A stretch of DNA of 64,000 nucleotides, taken from positions 666,001-730,000 of the forward strand of contig JARFJB010000003.1 of NCBI GenBank assembly GCA_036346205.1, read 5' to 3'. Positions 23,001 through 31,904 of this stretch are shown one piece after another. The DNA is from Vesta saturnalis (lineage: Eukaryota > Arthropoda > Insecta > Coleoptera > Lampyridae). Position numbers and translations under genes: made by a program. Below the pieces are notes generated by a model. It ran no database searches and had not been told where the DNA came from. It saw nothing but the letters and a program-made list of their open reading frames with translations. Numbering within the stretch: the stretch's first letter is position 1; every line of letters begins with the position of its first letter.

Positions 23001-24940
23001 TGGTTTATATTTTAACGGAGACTTACTGACTTTCGAAATTGGTGAAAAAAGACCAAATTGTGGTCTACACTCAAAATACCTACAAGCGAATTTGTTATTT
23101 TCATGAATAAAAATTGACATCTTGTAATGAGCGGTACCTAACACCTTCAACTGATCCATCATTTTTTCCACGAGGTTCATCCAATTCGATTCCGCACCAT
23201 TCACCAAGTGCGAAACTTGTCGTACCCATAAAGCGTAATGTACCAACTTTAGATCCTTGGCTCGATTTTACAATTACACGATCACCGACTTTAAAATCTA
23301 TAATGTGGTGAGTGGTGACCGATGATGATAAGCTTGTGTTTGAAGCACCTAATAAATACGGTTTTTGTATCTATTTGTGTATTTACAATTGATCAATAGT
23401 TTATCTACGAAGCAACTGTGATTGTGTCACTGTATACAATAACTACATAAGCAGATATAAGGAAAAATGTAGGAGGGTTTTTACATGTGTGACCATTAGA
23501 CGTACAGAAGCTTTTTACTATTTAATTTAGAAAAATTTATAGAATTGGTCATAAAATAATTGTAAATTTGAAGTTACAATAAAGGAGATGGCCGTCTAGT
23601 TATATCTTTTCTTCTTTTCAGCTACCTGTAAATGTATCTACGATAAAATTAAAAACAACACCGGCTCATTTAACCAATCGTATTGGATACGATCTTCATT
23701 TTACTATACGACGGCTAATTTCTGAATACCAATCTTCAGGTTCGGAAATAATCTGTGACACCCCTTATACAATTATATCTTGACATAGAAAACAAATTTA
23801 TAAGTATATTTTTAGTGTTTGCAAAAGGTTGATTAAACGCCTACATAAATAATTTACCATCCAGAAATAGTGATTTGGACAAATATTGTTTAAAAAAAAA
23901 TTTTTTTTGGCCAACTCAAAAACGTGAAAATTTCTAAACCAATCATAATGCTTCATAGATATGTATGTTAATAATAAGCCTTACTAAGTGATGGTGATTT
24001 TCGTAAATTTCTAGCGCTTCCGGTTGGAGAAAGAGGACTTTCACCTCGTGGTTTAGCTCCATTATTAAAATGAGCTGGTGTTGTTGGATAGAAAGAATCA
24101 TCAGCTTCCGGTAATGGCAATCTCGTCAATCGTGTCAAACGTGAAAAAACTCCACGTTTTGCTTCACATTGGAAATAACGAACGCCACCAACGGAACCAT
24201 CGTTTTTACCTATAATTTTCTTAGTGCGTATTTTTCTCTCGGGTTATTAACGTGGCTTACCGATCGGAAAGTCCAATACAATTCCAGCCCAGTCTCCTGG
24301 AGCAAATTGTGTTTCACCAATATATGCAATTTGACCAGGTTTAGTACCACCAACCCATATTTTATCACCAATTATAAAGCTATCTGTATCTTCAGTCAAC
24401 ACGCTGTTATCTATATTTTATAAAGTGTTTTACTATTTCACTTAAACCAGGTGTTTGGCAAAAGACATGCATAAGCGGAGAAAAAAGTAATAATACCTGA
24501 ATGCCGAACGAGACCCGCTTCGTTTAGCCGGTGAGGGTGCGTTTCCCAAATAGTGTCCATGGAGCCAACTAACAATGCAAAAAAAAGCAAACACAAATTA
24601 CATGCAGGCAAAACACAGAAAGCGGCTAAAAAGCAACAAATCACACAATTTTTATCTTTATAACAATGTGCAAGATACGAAGAAATACTCACTGCGCCGT
24701 TTAAAATATTCATAAGAACGGCTCCAGTAATCGTCCTCGATCACCTCTTTAAGATCTACATGCAAGTGATAAAGCACAGTGAAATTTAAGAAATTCTAAC
24801 TTAAAACCCTGTTAAAACATTCATAACACCCCACCCCCTTCAACCCAACCCCAAGAAAAAAATTAATAAATTGGGATTACCGATTAACCTATGTTTTCCA
24901 AAATCGTCCACCAGATTTCTAAACGAATTGCCACCAATAT
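18095..24940 (-). CDS. CLIP-190: CAP-Gly linker protein, CLIP-190/CLIP-170 family, N-terminal exons
   Basis: Proposed exons on the minus strand: 24940-24889, 24755-24693, 24410-24261, 24209-23985, 23348-23138, 23079-22854 and 18148-18095. Joined, they encode two CAP-Gly domains and the Ser-rich linkers around them, up to the start of the coiled coil. All introns are GT-AG and phases match at every joint. CLIP-170 family proteins bind growing microtubule plus ends through CAP-Gly domains (contacting EB1 and tubulin C-terminal EEY/F tails), and then form a long coiled coil. CAP-Gly 1 carries IGDKIWVGGTKPGQIAYIGE and KNDGSVGG; CAP-Gly 2 carries VGDRVIVKSSQGSKVG and GKNDGSVEG. Introns between the CAP-Gly exons are short (50-640 bp); the one at 18149-22853 is 4.7 kb and holds a CpG-rich tandem repeat. 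The start codon and the later coiled-coil exons were not found, so the model is partial at both ends. Confidence 0.9.
18960..19890. repeat. CpG-rich degenerate tandem repeat, period about 250-275 bp, inside CLIP intron
   Basis: The block is much richer in G+C and CpG than its surroundings. Units start with GTTCGTTCAATGCC, GTTCGTTCAACGCC, GTTCGTTCGATGCC and GGTTCGACGCCC near 19030, 19277, 19550 and 19780. Later shared words are TTTGGT.A.GATCGGTC, TCAAAGATT, TGGCGTCGC, and TCGAAAACTGCATTT (about 19149 and 19647). Open frames across it are short and in different frames per unit, so they look incidental. The array ends close to a TA microsatellite. Identity is unknown; it may be an inserted satellite or a multi-copy element relic. 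Confidence 0.75.
19963..20029. repeat. (TA)n microsatellite
   Basis: About 66 bp of uninterrupted AT repeats, about 70 bp beyond the CpG-rich array. Confidence 0.95.
20030..22853. other. CLIP intron sequence, no recognisable feature
   Basis: AT-rich intron DNA. No exon with both plausible splice sites and coiled-coil sense was found here on the minus strand, and no transposon protein sense on either strand. Confidence 0.4.
22854..23079 (-). CDS. CLIP-190: CLIP family gene, exon with CAP-Gly 2 end and basic Ser-rich linker
   Basis: YFECRPQFGLFSPISKVSKS closes CAP-Gly 2. It is followed by a Ser/Thr-rich basic linker (MKRASSKESMTSSIAS...ARRVRLGVNSLTQQ), as in animal CLIPs. Acceptor CTTGTAG precedes 23079 and donor CAG|GTAGGT follows 22854. 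The 58-bp intron upstream reads through in another frame, producing a misleading long minus-strand open frame at 22845-23246. Confidence 0.92.
23138..23348 (-). CDS. CLIP-190: CLIP family gene, exon with most of CAP-Gly 2
   Basis: After a Ser-rich lead (ASNTSLSSSVTTHHIID), the exon encodes FKVGDRVIVKSSQGSKVG, TLRFMGTTSFALGEWCGIEL and DEPRGKNDGSVEGV. These are the second CAP-Gly domain with its GKNDG motif. Acceptor TTATTAG precedes 23348 and donor AG|GTACCG follows 23138. The first two bases finish a Ser codon begun in the previous exon. Confidence 0.93.
23985..24209 (-). CDS. CLIP-190: CLIP family gene, exon with CAP-Gly 1 end and Ser/Pro linker
   Basis: The exon encodes KNDGSVGGVRYFQCEAKRGV then FSRLTRLTRLPLPEADD, which completes CAP-Gly 1 including the GKNDG motif across the splice. 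It ends with a Ser/Pro-rich linker (GESPLSPTGSARNLRKSPSL). Acceptor TATAG precedes 24209 and donor A|GTAAGG follows 23985. The 51-bp intron before it is among the shortest in the window. Confidence 0.93.
24261..24410 (-). CDS. CLIP-190: CLIP family gene, exon with first half of CAP-Gly 1
   Basis: The exon encodes NSVLTEDTDSFIIGDKIWVG and GGTKPGQIAYIGETQFAPGD, then WAGIVLDFPIG: the glycine-rich start of the first CAP-Gly domain. Acceptor TATAG precedes 24410. Donor G|GTAAGC follows 24261 and splits a Gly codon that the next exon completes. Confidence 0.93.
24693..24755 (-). CDS. CLIP family gene, possible 63-bp cassette exon
   Basis: Acceptor GCATGTAG precedes 24755 and a consensus donor A|GTGAGT follows 24693. 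The frame forced by the next exon is open: LKEVIEDDYWSRSYEYFKRR. The length is a multiple of three and both edges are in the same phase, so it could be skipped without changing frame. No domain is recognised in the 21 residues. Confidence 0.6.
24889..24940 (-). CDS. CLIP family gene, possible upstream exon
   Basis: The 52-bp segment has a strong acceptor (polypyrimidine tract then AACAG before 24940) and a donor AG|GTTAAT at 24889/24888. Reading from its first base it is open and ends with one base over (ENI-G), which joins in phase to either the 63-bp exon at 24755 or directly to the CAP-Gly exon at 24410. There is no domain evidence. It could instead be non-coding. Confidence 0.45.
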
Positions 24941-26296
24941 CTGTTAAAAATAAAATAAAAAAACACAAATTACACAAATAAGCACAATATTTACAATTTT
25001 GTCATTAACAAACAAATGTGTACATAAATTTGATTTTGCACAATCCGCACTACTTCTCTACGTTTTTTAAAATATCGTTTAATTATAAATTAAAGTGCCA
25101 CTAAAATTGTAAAAAATTCCTTTTACAAACGTGAAACGCAATATTTTGACATTTCATTAACGACCTCCTCTTTCCAAATTAGCACGTTATTCGTAATTAC
25201 AAAATGAATGATCGTCTTAAATTCGTAATCCTTATAATTATGCAAATTACGTTATTATAGAATACAGTTTGTAAATATTAGATTTATGGGATAAATCGAA
25301 ACATCACCTCACCCACACAAAGTATAAAATTGAACTGGTGACACAAAATTAATAGGTACCACATAAATAAACATAACCTTCATACAAAGAATGATCTCTA
25401 ATTTGGTTATATGCATGCTTGTCCTTCGATTAGGATACCAAATTAAGTAGAAATTAGCATTTAAATTCTAGTCTGGCAATCTTAACATTGAATAAATCAT
25501 GCAGATTTTTTTTTACTTTTTCTTTGCAGTTTCCTTCAGACGTTAGATAAACTCTTTTATATTAAAGTCAGTGTCAGCTTAAGGGTAGTGGCGCTTTAGA
25601 CGCCCGTTCAAAGTGAAAAATGCGCAATAACATTTTATCAATTGAAGTATTTCTTAAATGTAAGAAGCAAATAAATGTATGAGCAAAATGCTTGTAATCA
25701 TACATTTTTTACTTTCTCTTAGAAACGTCCTTACATAAACTTTTAAATTAAAATCAGGACTGGCTTTAAGGGTAGTAGCGCGCCCCTTAAAAGTGAAAAT
25801 GACGCAATAATATTTTGTCAAAAAATTAAAATGGAGCTGCAGTATGCATATTAGAAACGAAGGAAGAATAATTTAAATAGTACACCACCACATGAGTGAA
25901 TATCAATTGCAGTGACTTCACTTATTTTTCTACGACCGTTTTTTTAGTAAGATTTGAAATCCTCTTTTTGTCGGTTCTATTATCACATACACAACATTTG
26001 TGGGTGCGGAATCTTGTTTCGCAGTTAGCAACAGAATAATCAACCGAAAAATTAAATATATATCGAAAATGCACACAAATGATACTCAATTTTAGAGAAA
26101 GCCCAACAATACAATTTTCACTTATGACTCATTACGATGCCCCAATTCAAAGATCGTGTGTTTAACTAGTACAAAACCCTAGCATTAACTTATGACTCAT
26201 CACACATTATTTTTTATTTTTTATTTAATGACGTGCAAACCGGTTTCTTTTCTGACGTGACCCATCAGAATTACGTAATACAAAGGGCGTGTCTAG
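24941..26296. other. Sequence upstream of CLIP exons, with a local direct repeat
   Basis: AT-rich. A promoter and first exon of the CLIP gene could lie here but no TATA or initiator element decides it. Two diverged direct copies of about 130 bp are annotated separately at 25505-25828. TTATGACTCAT is repeated at about 26123 and 26190. Confidence 0.35.
25505..25828 (+). repeat. Diverged direct duplication, two copies of about 130 bp
   Basis: Copies at about 25505-25648 and 25704-25828 share TTTTTTACTTT, then AAACT.TTTAT.TTAAA.TCAG, CTTAAGGGTAGT.GCGC, AAAGTGAAAA and GCGCAATAA.ATTTT.TCAA. A spacer of about 55 bp separates them. No coding sense. Confidence 0.7.
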
Positions 26297-29214
26297 TACA
26301 GGGTGGCCAACTAAGAATGCGAGGTACTGTATCTGGGAAACTATCCATCGTAGAGGCTTGCGGAAAAAAAAAGTTATTACTAAAACGGCCAATACAAAAA
26401 CCTAGAAAATATTTTCAAGTTTCTGAAATGGCCGCTAGGGGGCGTAACTGCAATCTTGAATCTAAAAAAGTGATGTTTCTGTGAATTATGCTATATTAAC
26501 CTAATAAAAAAATAACATCTTTGAAATCGAGGATAATCGGAACTTTTTTTTGTTTGGCACTTTTTGACGTATGTCTAAATATAAAGTGGTGGTGGGGGGG
26601 GGGTATTCAAAGGTTTCCTTAAATAACCCACTGTATCTTCGAAACGGCTAAACCGATTTTAACAAACTTGGGCGCGTTGAAATGAGCTATTCTTGGGCTA
26701 CAAATGTTATAATATTTAAAGTTTTGTTAGTTTCACATATCGTAGCTAGAGGGCTTTGTTCCACATTCCGACAGAAACGATTAATTTTCGCAAAAAAATT
26801 AAATGCATTAGTATGACTTGTTTTCATGAACAAGTAGCTAAATGATGCCTAAACAAGCTCGTGAAAACCGCATCTCGATATCTTGTTCCTAACCTAAAAT
26901 ATTGGCCAAAGAAAACTTTATACGAAAATCCCTTAAATTTTTATTTTTTTTTAACTATATTTTTCTGGAATTGTTTCTATTACGTAAGTTGTGACCCTAA
27001 AAAGGGCCGATTTAAAGGAGGAAGGTTTTTAATGCCCCCGTAAATGTTCGAAATGCTGACCATCACTCTGTGCATTGCTGAGGTCTCTTATGGGTAGACA
27101 AAACTGCAGCTTCAATTTCGGCTCTGAATAGGTTACCTAGAAATTTCGATTTTAAATGTTTGTAAATTTATACACCAGAATAAAATCACCCATTTTGAAA
27201 TTACTACGGGCAAGTAAGCAATGCTAAAAGTTATACGAAAGGCCTATTTTTGTTTGTTTAAATGCATATTCACTATGGATATATACGAAAAATACAATTA
27301 ATAGAAGCAGGCAATGGAAACATACATAATCCTCAAATTGTCAATACTTTCACGTTATTTTCAGCAATTTTTGTGCTTTCAAAATGCGTTTTACGAATAA
27401 TGAAGCTGTTGATATGCTTGCGGTTTATTTTGAATGTCTTCAGAATGCCGCAGTAGCTAAAAGAGTTTACGCAGCTCCATATCCAAATCGGCGTCCTTGC
27501 GATCTAAGTTTTTCCCCGATTAGTGGCGAGCTTACGAGCCAATGGTAGTTTTCGGCCTACGTTTCAACGGCAATGAATTGGAAGAACACAAGAAAATATT
27601 AACCGTGGAAGGAAATCTTCATGTTTGCACAAGAGCATTAATTATCCACTGAGTTGGGCATATCACAGACAACGGTTCAAAATATTTTGAAGGACCATAA
27701 GTAAGTTCTAATGGCCATCAAAATATATAGGTATTCGTTTAAACTTTTTTTAATTACTTTAAGAATGCACCCATATCATGCCGTTTTGCATAAGGCCTTG
27801 CAAGAGGAAGATTTTGATCGAAGGTTAGACTATTGCCATTGGATGTTAGGCATGATACGCGAAAATAGAGAATTTTTATTTCAAATTCTTTGGACCGATG
27901 AAGTCACCTTCAGTAGTGACGGAAGAGTCAATCTGCACAATATGCATTATTGGTCTGCAGAGAATCTCCATTGGTTGCGTGAAGTTCAGCGCCAAGGACG
28001 TTGGAGTTTAAATGTATGGTGTGGCACACTGGGAGGCAGAATTCTTGGGCCATATTTTTTCGAGCAACCCCTAAATGGCAATGTATTTCTTGACTTTTTG
28101 GTCAATCAATTACCGTTGTTGTTGGAATATGTGCCTCTCGAAACAAGGCAAAAATTGTTTTTGCAGTTGGATGGTTGCCCAGCACATGTTGCTATTAATG
28201 TGCGAGAGCATATTAATGCAGTATTTCAACAGCGGTGGATTGGAAGAGGAAGTCTGTTTCAATGCCTCCGTGATCGCCAGACTTAACTTGCCTCGAATTT
28301 TATTTAAGGGGGAGCTTAAAGCACATCGTGTTTCGGACTCAACCTACTACTAGAGAAGATATGAAAAACCGGATTCGTAACGCAATACGTAACATACCGA
28401 GAGCCGAAATTGAAGCCGCAGTTTTGTCTAGTCATGAGAGGCTTCAGCAATGCATAGAGCGTGATGGTCAGCATTTCGAGCATTTATAGGGGCATTAAAA
28501 ACCTTCCTCCTTTAAATCGGCCCTTTTCAGAGCCACAACTTACATAATAGAAACAATTCCAGAAAAATATAGTTAAAAAAATATAAAAGTTTAAGGGATT
28601 TTCGTATAAAGTTTTCTTTGGCCGATATTTTAGGTTAGGAACAAGATATCGAGATGCGGTTTTCGCGAGCTTGTTTAGGCATCATTTAGCTACTTGTTCA
28701 TGAAAAAAAGTCATACCAGTGCATTTAATTCTTTGCAAAAATTAACCGTTTCTGTCGGAATGTCGAACAAAGTCCTATAGCGACGACATGTGAAACTAAC
28801 AAAACTTCAATTATTTTAACATTTGTAGCCCAAGAAAAGTTCTTTTCAACGCGCCCAAGTTTGTTAAAATCGGATTAGCCGTTTCGAAGATACGGGGGGT
28901 GATGTAAGGAAACCTTTGAATATACCCCACCACTTTATTTTTATAGATACGTCAAAAAGTGCCAAACAAAAAAAGTTCAGATTATCCTCGACTTCAAAGA
29001 TCAGTTATTTTTTTATTAAGTTAATATAGCAGAATTCACATAAACATCACTTTTTTAGATTAAAGATTGCAGTTACGCCCCCTAGCGGTCATTTCAGAAA
29101 CGAAAATATTTTCCAGGTTTTTGTATTGGCCGTTTTAGTAATAACTTTTTTCCGCAAGCCTCTACGATGTATAGTTTCACACAGTACCTCGGATTCTTAG
29201 TTGGCCACCCCGTA
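26297..29214 (+). mobile_element. Mariner-like transposon with about 0.82 kb inverted repeats
   Basis: The ends read TA-CAGGGTGGCCAACTAAGA at 26297 and TA-CGGGGTGGCCAACTAAGA (reverse complement) at 29214. The arms run to about 27125 and from about 28400. They stay alignable for roughly 820 bp, including AAACGGCTAAACCGATT-type and GATATCTTGTTCCTAACCTA blocks. The inner part of the left arm is an inverted copy of the last 30 or so codons of the transposase. A broken plus-strand transposase gene lies between. Size is 2.9 kb with a TA target duplication, so this is nearly a full-length copy. Confidence 0.88.
27384..28489 (+). pseudogene. Mariner-like transposase with an apparent 63-bp intron, frameshifted
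   Basis: The frame opens at 27384 with MRFTNNEAVDMLAVYFECLQ and a YPNRRP segment, the usual HTH start of this transposase group. It breaks in 27500-27580, resumes with LGISQTTVQNILKDH to 27700, and then meets a GT-AG intron at 27701-27763. Removing it restores DHKMHPYHAVLHKALQEEDF. The DDE part follows: LWTDEVTF (first Asp near 27896), QLDGCPAHV (second Asp codon 28170), then after a frame change SPDLTCLEFYL (acidic residue at 28295). With one missing base restored, the last spacing would be 41 residues. A TGA near 28271 replaces the usual Arg before SPDLT. The tail RAEIEAAV...QQCIERDGQHFEHL ends at 28489. Inactive. Confidence 0.8.
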
Positions 29215-29569
29215 CTTTGGAAAAACCCAAGTCTTTCATAGAGGTAAGAAACGGAAACTTCTATACTTCCAACGATGCAGTTTCAACGACCCCATCATTT
29301 CTACCCTGTCGAGGATAACAATGTTTTATTTTAAATTCGCATTACCCTATCGGCAATCGTTAAGTGTTAATCTTCCGTTAGAAGGCTTTAGTTTCCTTCC
29401 AAATAGTTGAGGATACTAAATTTTTGAGAGCCCTGGTCATGCTTTTCACTTTTATGGATTACGTAGCATAATGACCGTACCTTTCAAATATGAATACTAT
29501 GCCTCCAACAATTCAATCGAGGACAACAGAAATCAGTCAAGCCTAGTGATGTAATACTATAATAATGAG
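29215..29569. other. Interval between two mobile elements
   Basis: A 55-bp sequence at about 29236-29292 (TCATAGAGGTAAGAAACGGA...TGCAGTTTCAACGA) recurs as a diverged direct copy at 31357-31411, on the far side of the foldback-type element. Otherwise nothing was recognised. Confidence 0.5.
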
Positions 29570-31030
29570 CATTACCCGGGTCCCTGAAGTTAGCAGAACA
29601 TAAAGAGCACAAATGCTCAAATAGCTTCCACATGTTAGTGCTTAATTTGTGCTCATTAGCGCTTCAATAACTTTTTTACAAAAACTATCTTTTAAATTTA
29701 ACAATTTGGAGGTCTACTGTCAACCTTGCTGAAAGCACAAATGTCGAAAGTTTGTGCTCATTACTGCTTCAGTAACCTTTTTGGCCAAATAAAGGGTTCC
29801 GAAATAAAACCAGCTGTTCTGTCAACTTCATTCTTTCTTGAAAGCGCAAACGGCGGAAGTTTGTTTATCGATAGTGCTCCGTGTGTGCTCTTTAGTGCTT
29901 CAATAAGTTTTTTTGACAAAACCAATCACTTTCAAAATAAAACCATTTCAAGCTATTCTACCGAATTCTCATCTTGTTGAAGGTACAAACGCCGAAGCTG
30001 AGTTTATCGGTTAGTGCTTAGTTTGTCCTTCAATACATTTTTTCGCAAAACCAAAGTTTTTCGAAATAGAACAATTTTGAAATGTTCTGTCAATTTAACA
30101 TATTGTTCAAATTTATGTGAGATAACAAATAAAACAGAATAAAGCATGTTGCAGTTATATTACTCTAAATCTGAATTATCAATGAAGATAACGTTACACA
30201 ATTACGTTCAAAGAACGGCTAATGAGAATTTATAATGACGTTCGATTATCCCAGAAATAAGGAATATGCTCAATTCAGTGTATTAAAAAAAGGTTTGTTA
30301 AAGGTTAACTGTTTCGTTAACTACGTTGCTTTAATTCTCGTTTGAAATACATTAGGAGAACAAAAGAACTATTGGTTTATTAATTCTCCCTGGACGCAAA
30401 TATATTTTATTGAAGTAGGTTGAAGCACTAACTAGCACAATCGAAGTACTAACTATAAACTCACTTCGACGTTTGTACCATTAACAAGGTGCGATATTGG
30501 CAGAATACCTCATAAATGGTTTCATTTCGAAAGCATTGGACTTTACCAAAAAAATTATCGAAGCATCATCGAGCACAAACGAACTGAAAAATCTGGAATA
30601 CTGGCACTGTGACAGGAAAGAACACCGGCGGTTTTTAAATTTAATTTTTATGTGGTATGTGGGTGTATTTTACAAACGAAGTACTAACCGATAGTCCCAA
30701 TGGCGTTTGTGTCTTTCACAAGTTCCGAAATTAGCAGAACAACTTAATATGTTTCTATTTCAAAAGCCTTAAGTCTAAAAATGTATCGAAGCACTAAGGA
30801 GCACAAACGAGGCCCTAACCCCTAAATCCTGTTTCGATGTTTGTACCTTCAACTAGTTGTGCAGTAGGCAGAACACCCTAAAATGGTAATGTTTAGAAGA
30901 TGTTCGGTTTTGCCGAAAAATTTATTGAAGCAGTAACGAGCACAAAGGAAGCACTAACATATGCGAGCAATTTAGAAATTAGTGCCGTTTATGTTCTTCA
31001 GAGTTCACGGACATGCATTACCCTAGCGCC
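29570..31030. mobile_element. Foldback-type element: tandem repeats in opposite orientation on two arms
   Basis: The left arm (about 29600-30100) holds four head-to-tail units of about 110-140 bp built on TTAGTGCTT..TTTGTGCTC, AGTGCTTCAATAA, CAAAACCAA, TTCGAAATAAAAC, TTCTGTCAA and GCACAAACGCCGAAG. The right arm (about 30420-31000) holds units in the opposite sense: ACTTCGACGTTTGTACC, GGCAGAACA, TTATCGAAGCA, GAGCACAAACGA. The 300-bp centre has no coding sense. Tandem-repeat inverted arms are the hallmark of Foldback/Galileo-type elements. Family membership is inferred from structure only. Confidence 0.75.
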
Positions 31031-31502
31031 CATGGTTTAGTATTTCGTCAGCATAGTTCACAAAATGAATACATTTCAGTTTCGAGTTAAAGTTTATATT
31101 TACACTACTCTTCAAAGTATATATCCTAACCGATGCCATATGATGTACAACACAGTGATTTCCCAGTTTACGTTACTGCAAGCGCGTCCCTACCTGAAAT
31201 GGTATCGGTTAGAACAAGGTTATATAGTTTCACGAGCGGTGTAAATATAAGCGCTAATCCCAAATTGAAACGTATCATTTTACCGACCTTAGGCTTATGT
31301 TTATTGCAAATTTCTGAGAAACAATATACATTTTAGGGCAGCCTATGTTACAACTATCATATAGATAAGAAATGGAGAATGATATACTTTCAACGAGGCA
31401 GTTTCAAAAACAGATTAAGACTAAGCAAATTCCTTGTTTGACAAACACAAGATATTCTGTATTATAAGTGTTTTGTAACTGTGGTTTCACGTTAGTTAAA
31501 TT

Positions 31503-31832
31503 GATAGGCCTATTTTCACAGTTTTTGCTTTTATAGCGCGACATTTCGGAAGCGGACTGCACTTCCGACATCAGGTTTAGTCCTGAGGACCGTTTTCGCA
31601 CTTGAGTGGAACTCATATATTATGATTTTTTTTAACTACTCTTAGATTCGAACATTGGTACATTCCTCTTACAAGTCTGACACCTTTAACGCTGAGCCAC
31701 TAAGTACTGCTCGGGAAAAAAACAACTCAAATTCGAAAACAGTCCTTCTCAGGACTAAGCCTGATGACGGAAGCAGAGTCCGCTTCCGAAACGTGGCGCT
31801 ATAAAACCAAAAACTGTGGAAATAGGTCGATC
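31503..31832. repeat. Inverted repeat with 100-bp arms around a tRNA-like core
   Basis: Arms 31503-31598 and 31733-31832 are reverse complements at high identity, sharing TTTTATAGCG, TTTCGGAAGCGGACT, CTTCCG.CATCAGG and TTAGTCCTGAG. The 134-bp centre contains a minus-strand tRNA-like stretch (annotated separately). The arm sequence looks like a repeat inserted twice in opposite orientation or a hairpin element. Confidence 0.8.
31641..31705 (-). repeat. tRNA-like head (SINE or tRNA relic)
   Basis: On the minus strand TAGTGGCTCAGCGTTAAAGG (A-box/D-arm position) is followed 38 nt later by GTTCGAATC (B box). A clean anticodon stem and acceptor stem cannot be drawn, so this is a tRNA-derived promoter fragment rather than a functional tRNA gene. 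Confidence 0.55.
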
Positions 31833-31904
31833 AACACAACATAGACTGCCTATCTTGAAAAATCATTATACTTTAAAAGTGTGTGTGGATATATTCCGAT
31901 ATAT

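Noticed and set aside
22845..23246. 133-codon minus-strand open frame as a single exon
   Set aside because: Only its downstream part is coding. The upstream part is exon 23348-23138 read in the wrong frame plus a 58-bp intron. The exon model gives a proper CAP-Gly domain.
22906..23311. Plus-strand open frames over the CLIP exons
   Set aside because: They are antisense shadows of the minus-strand CAP-Gly exons.
29600..31000. CRISPR-like repeat-spacer array
   Set aside because: Units are 110-140 bp, diverged, and inverted between arms; the genome is eukaryotic.
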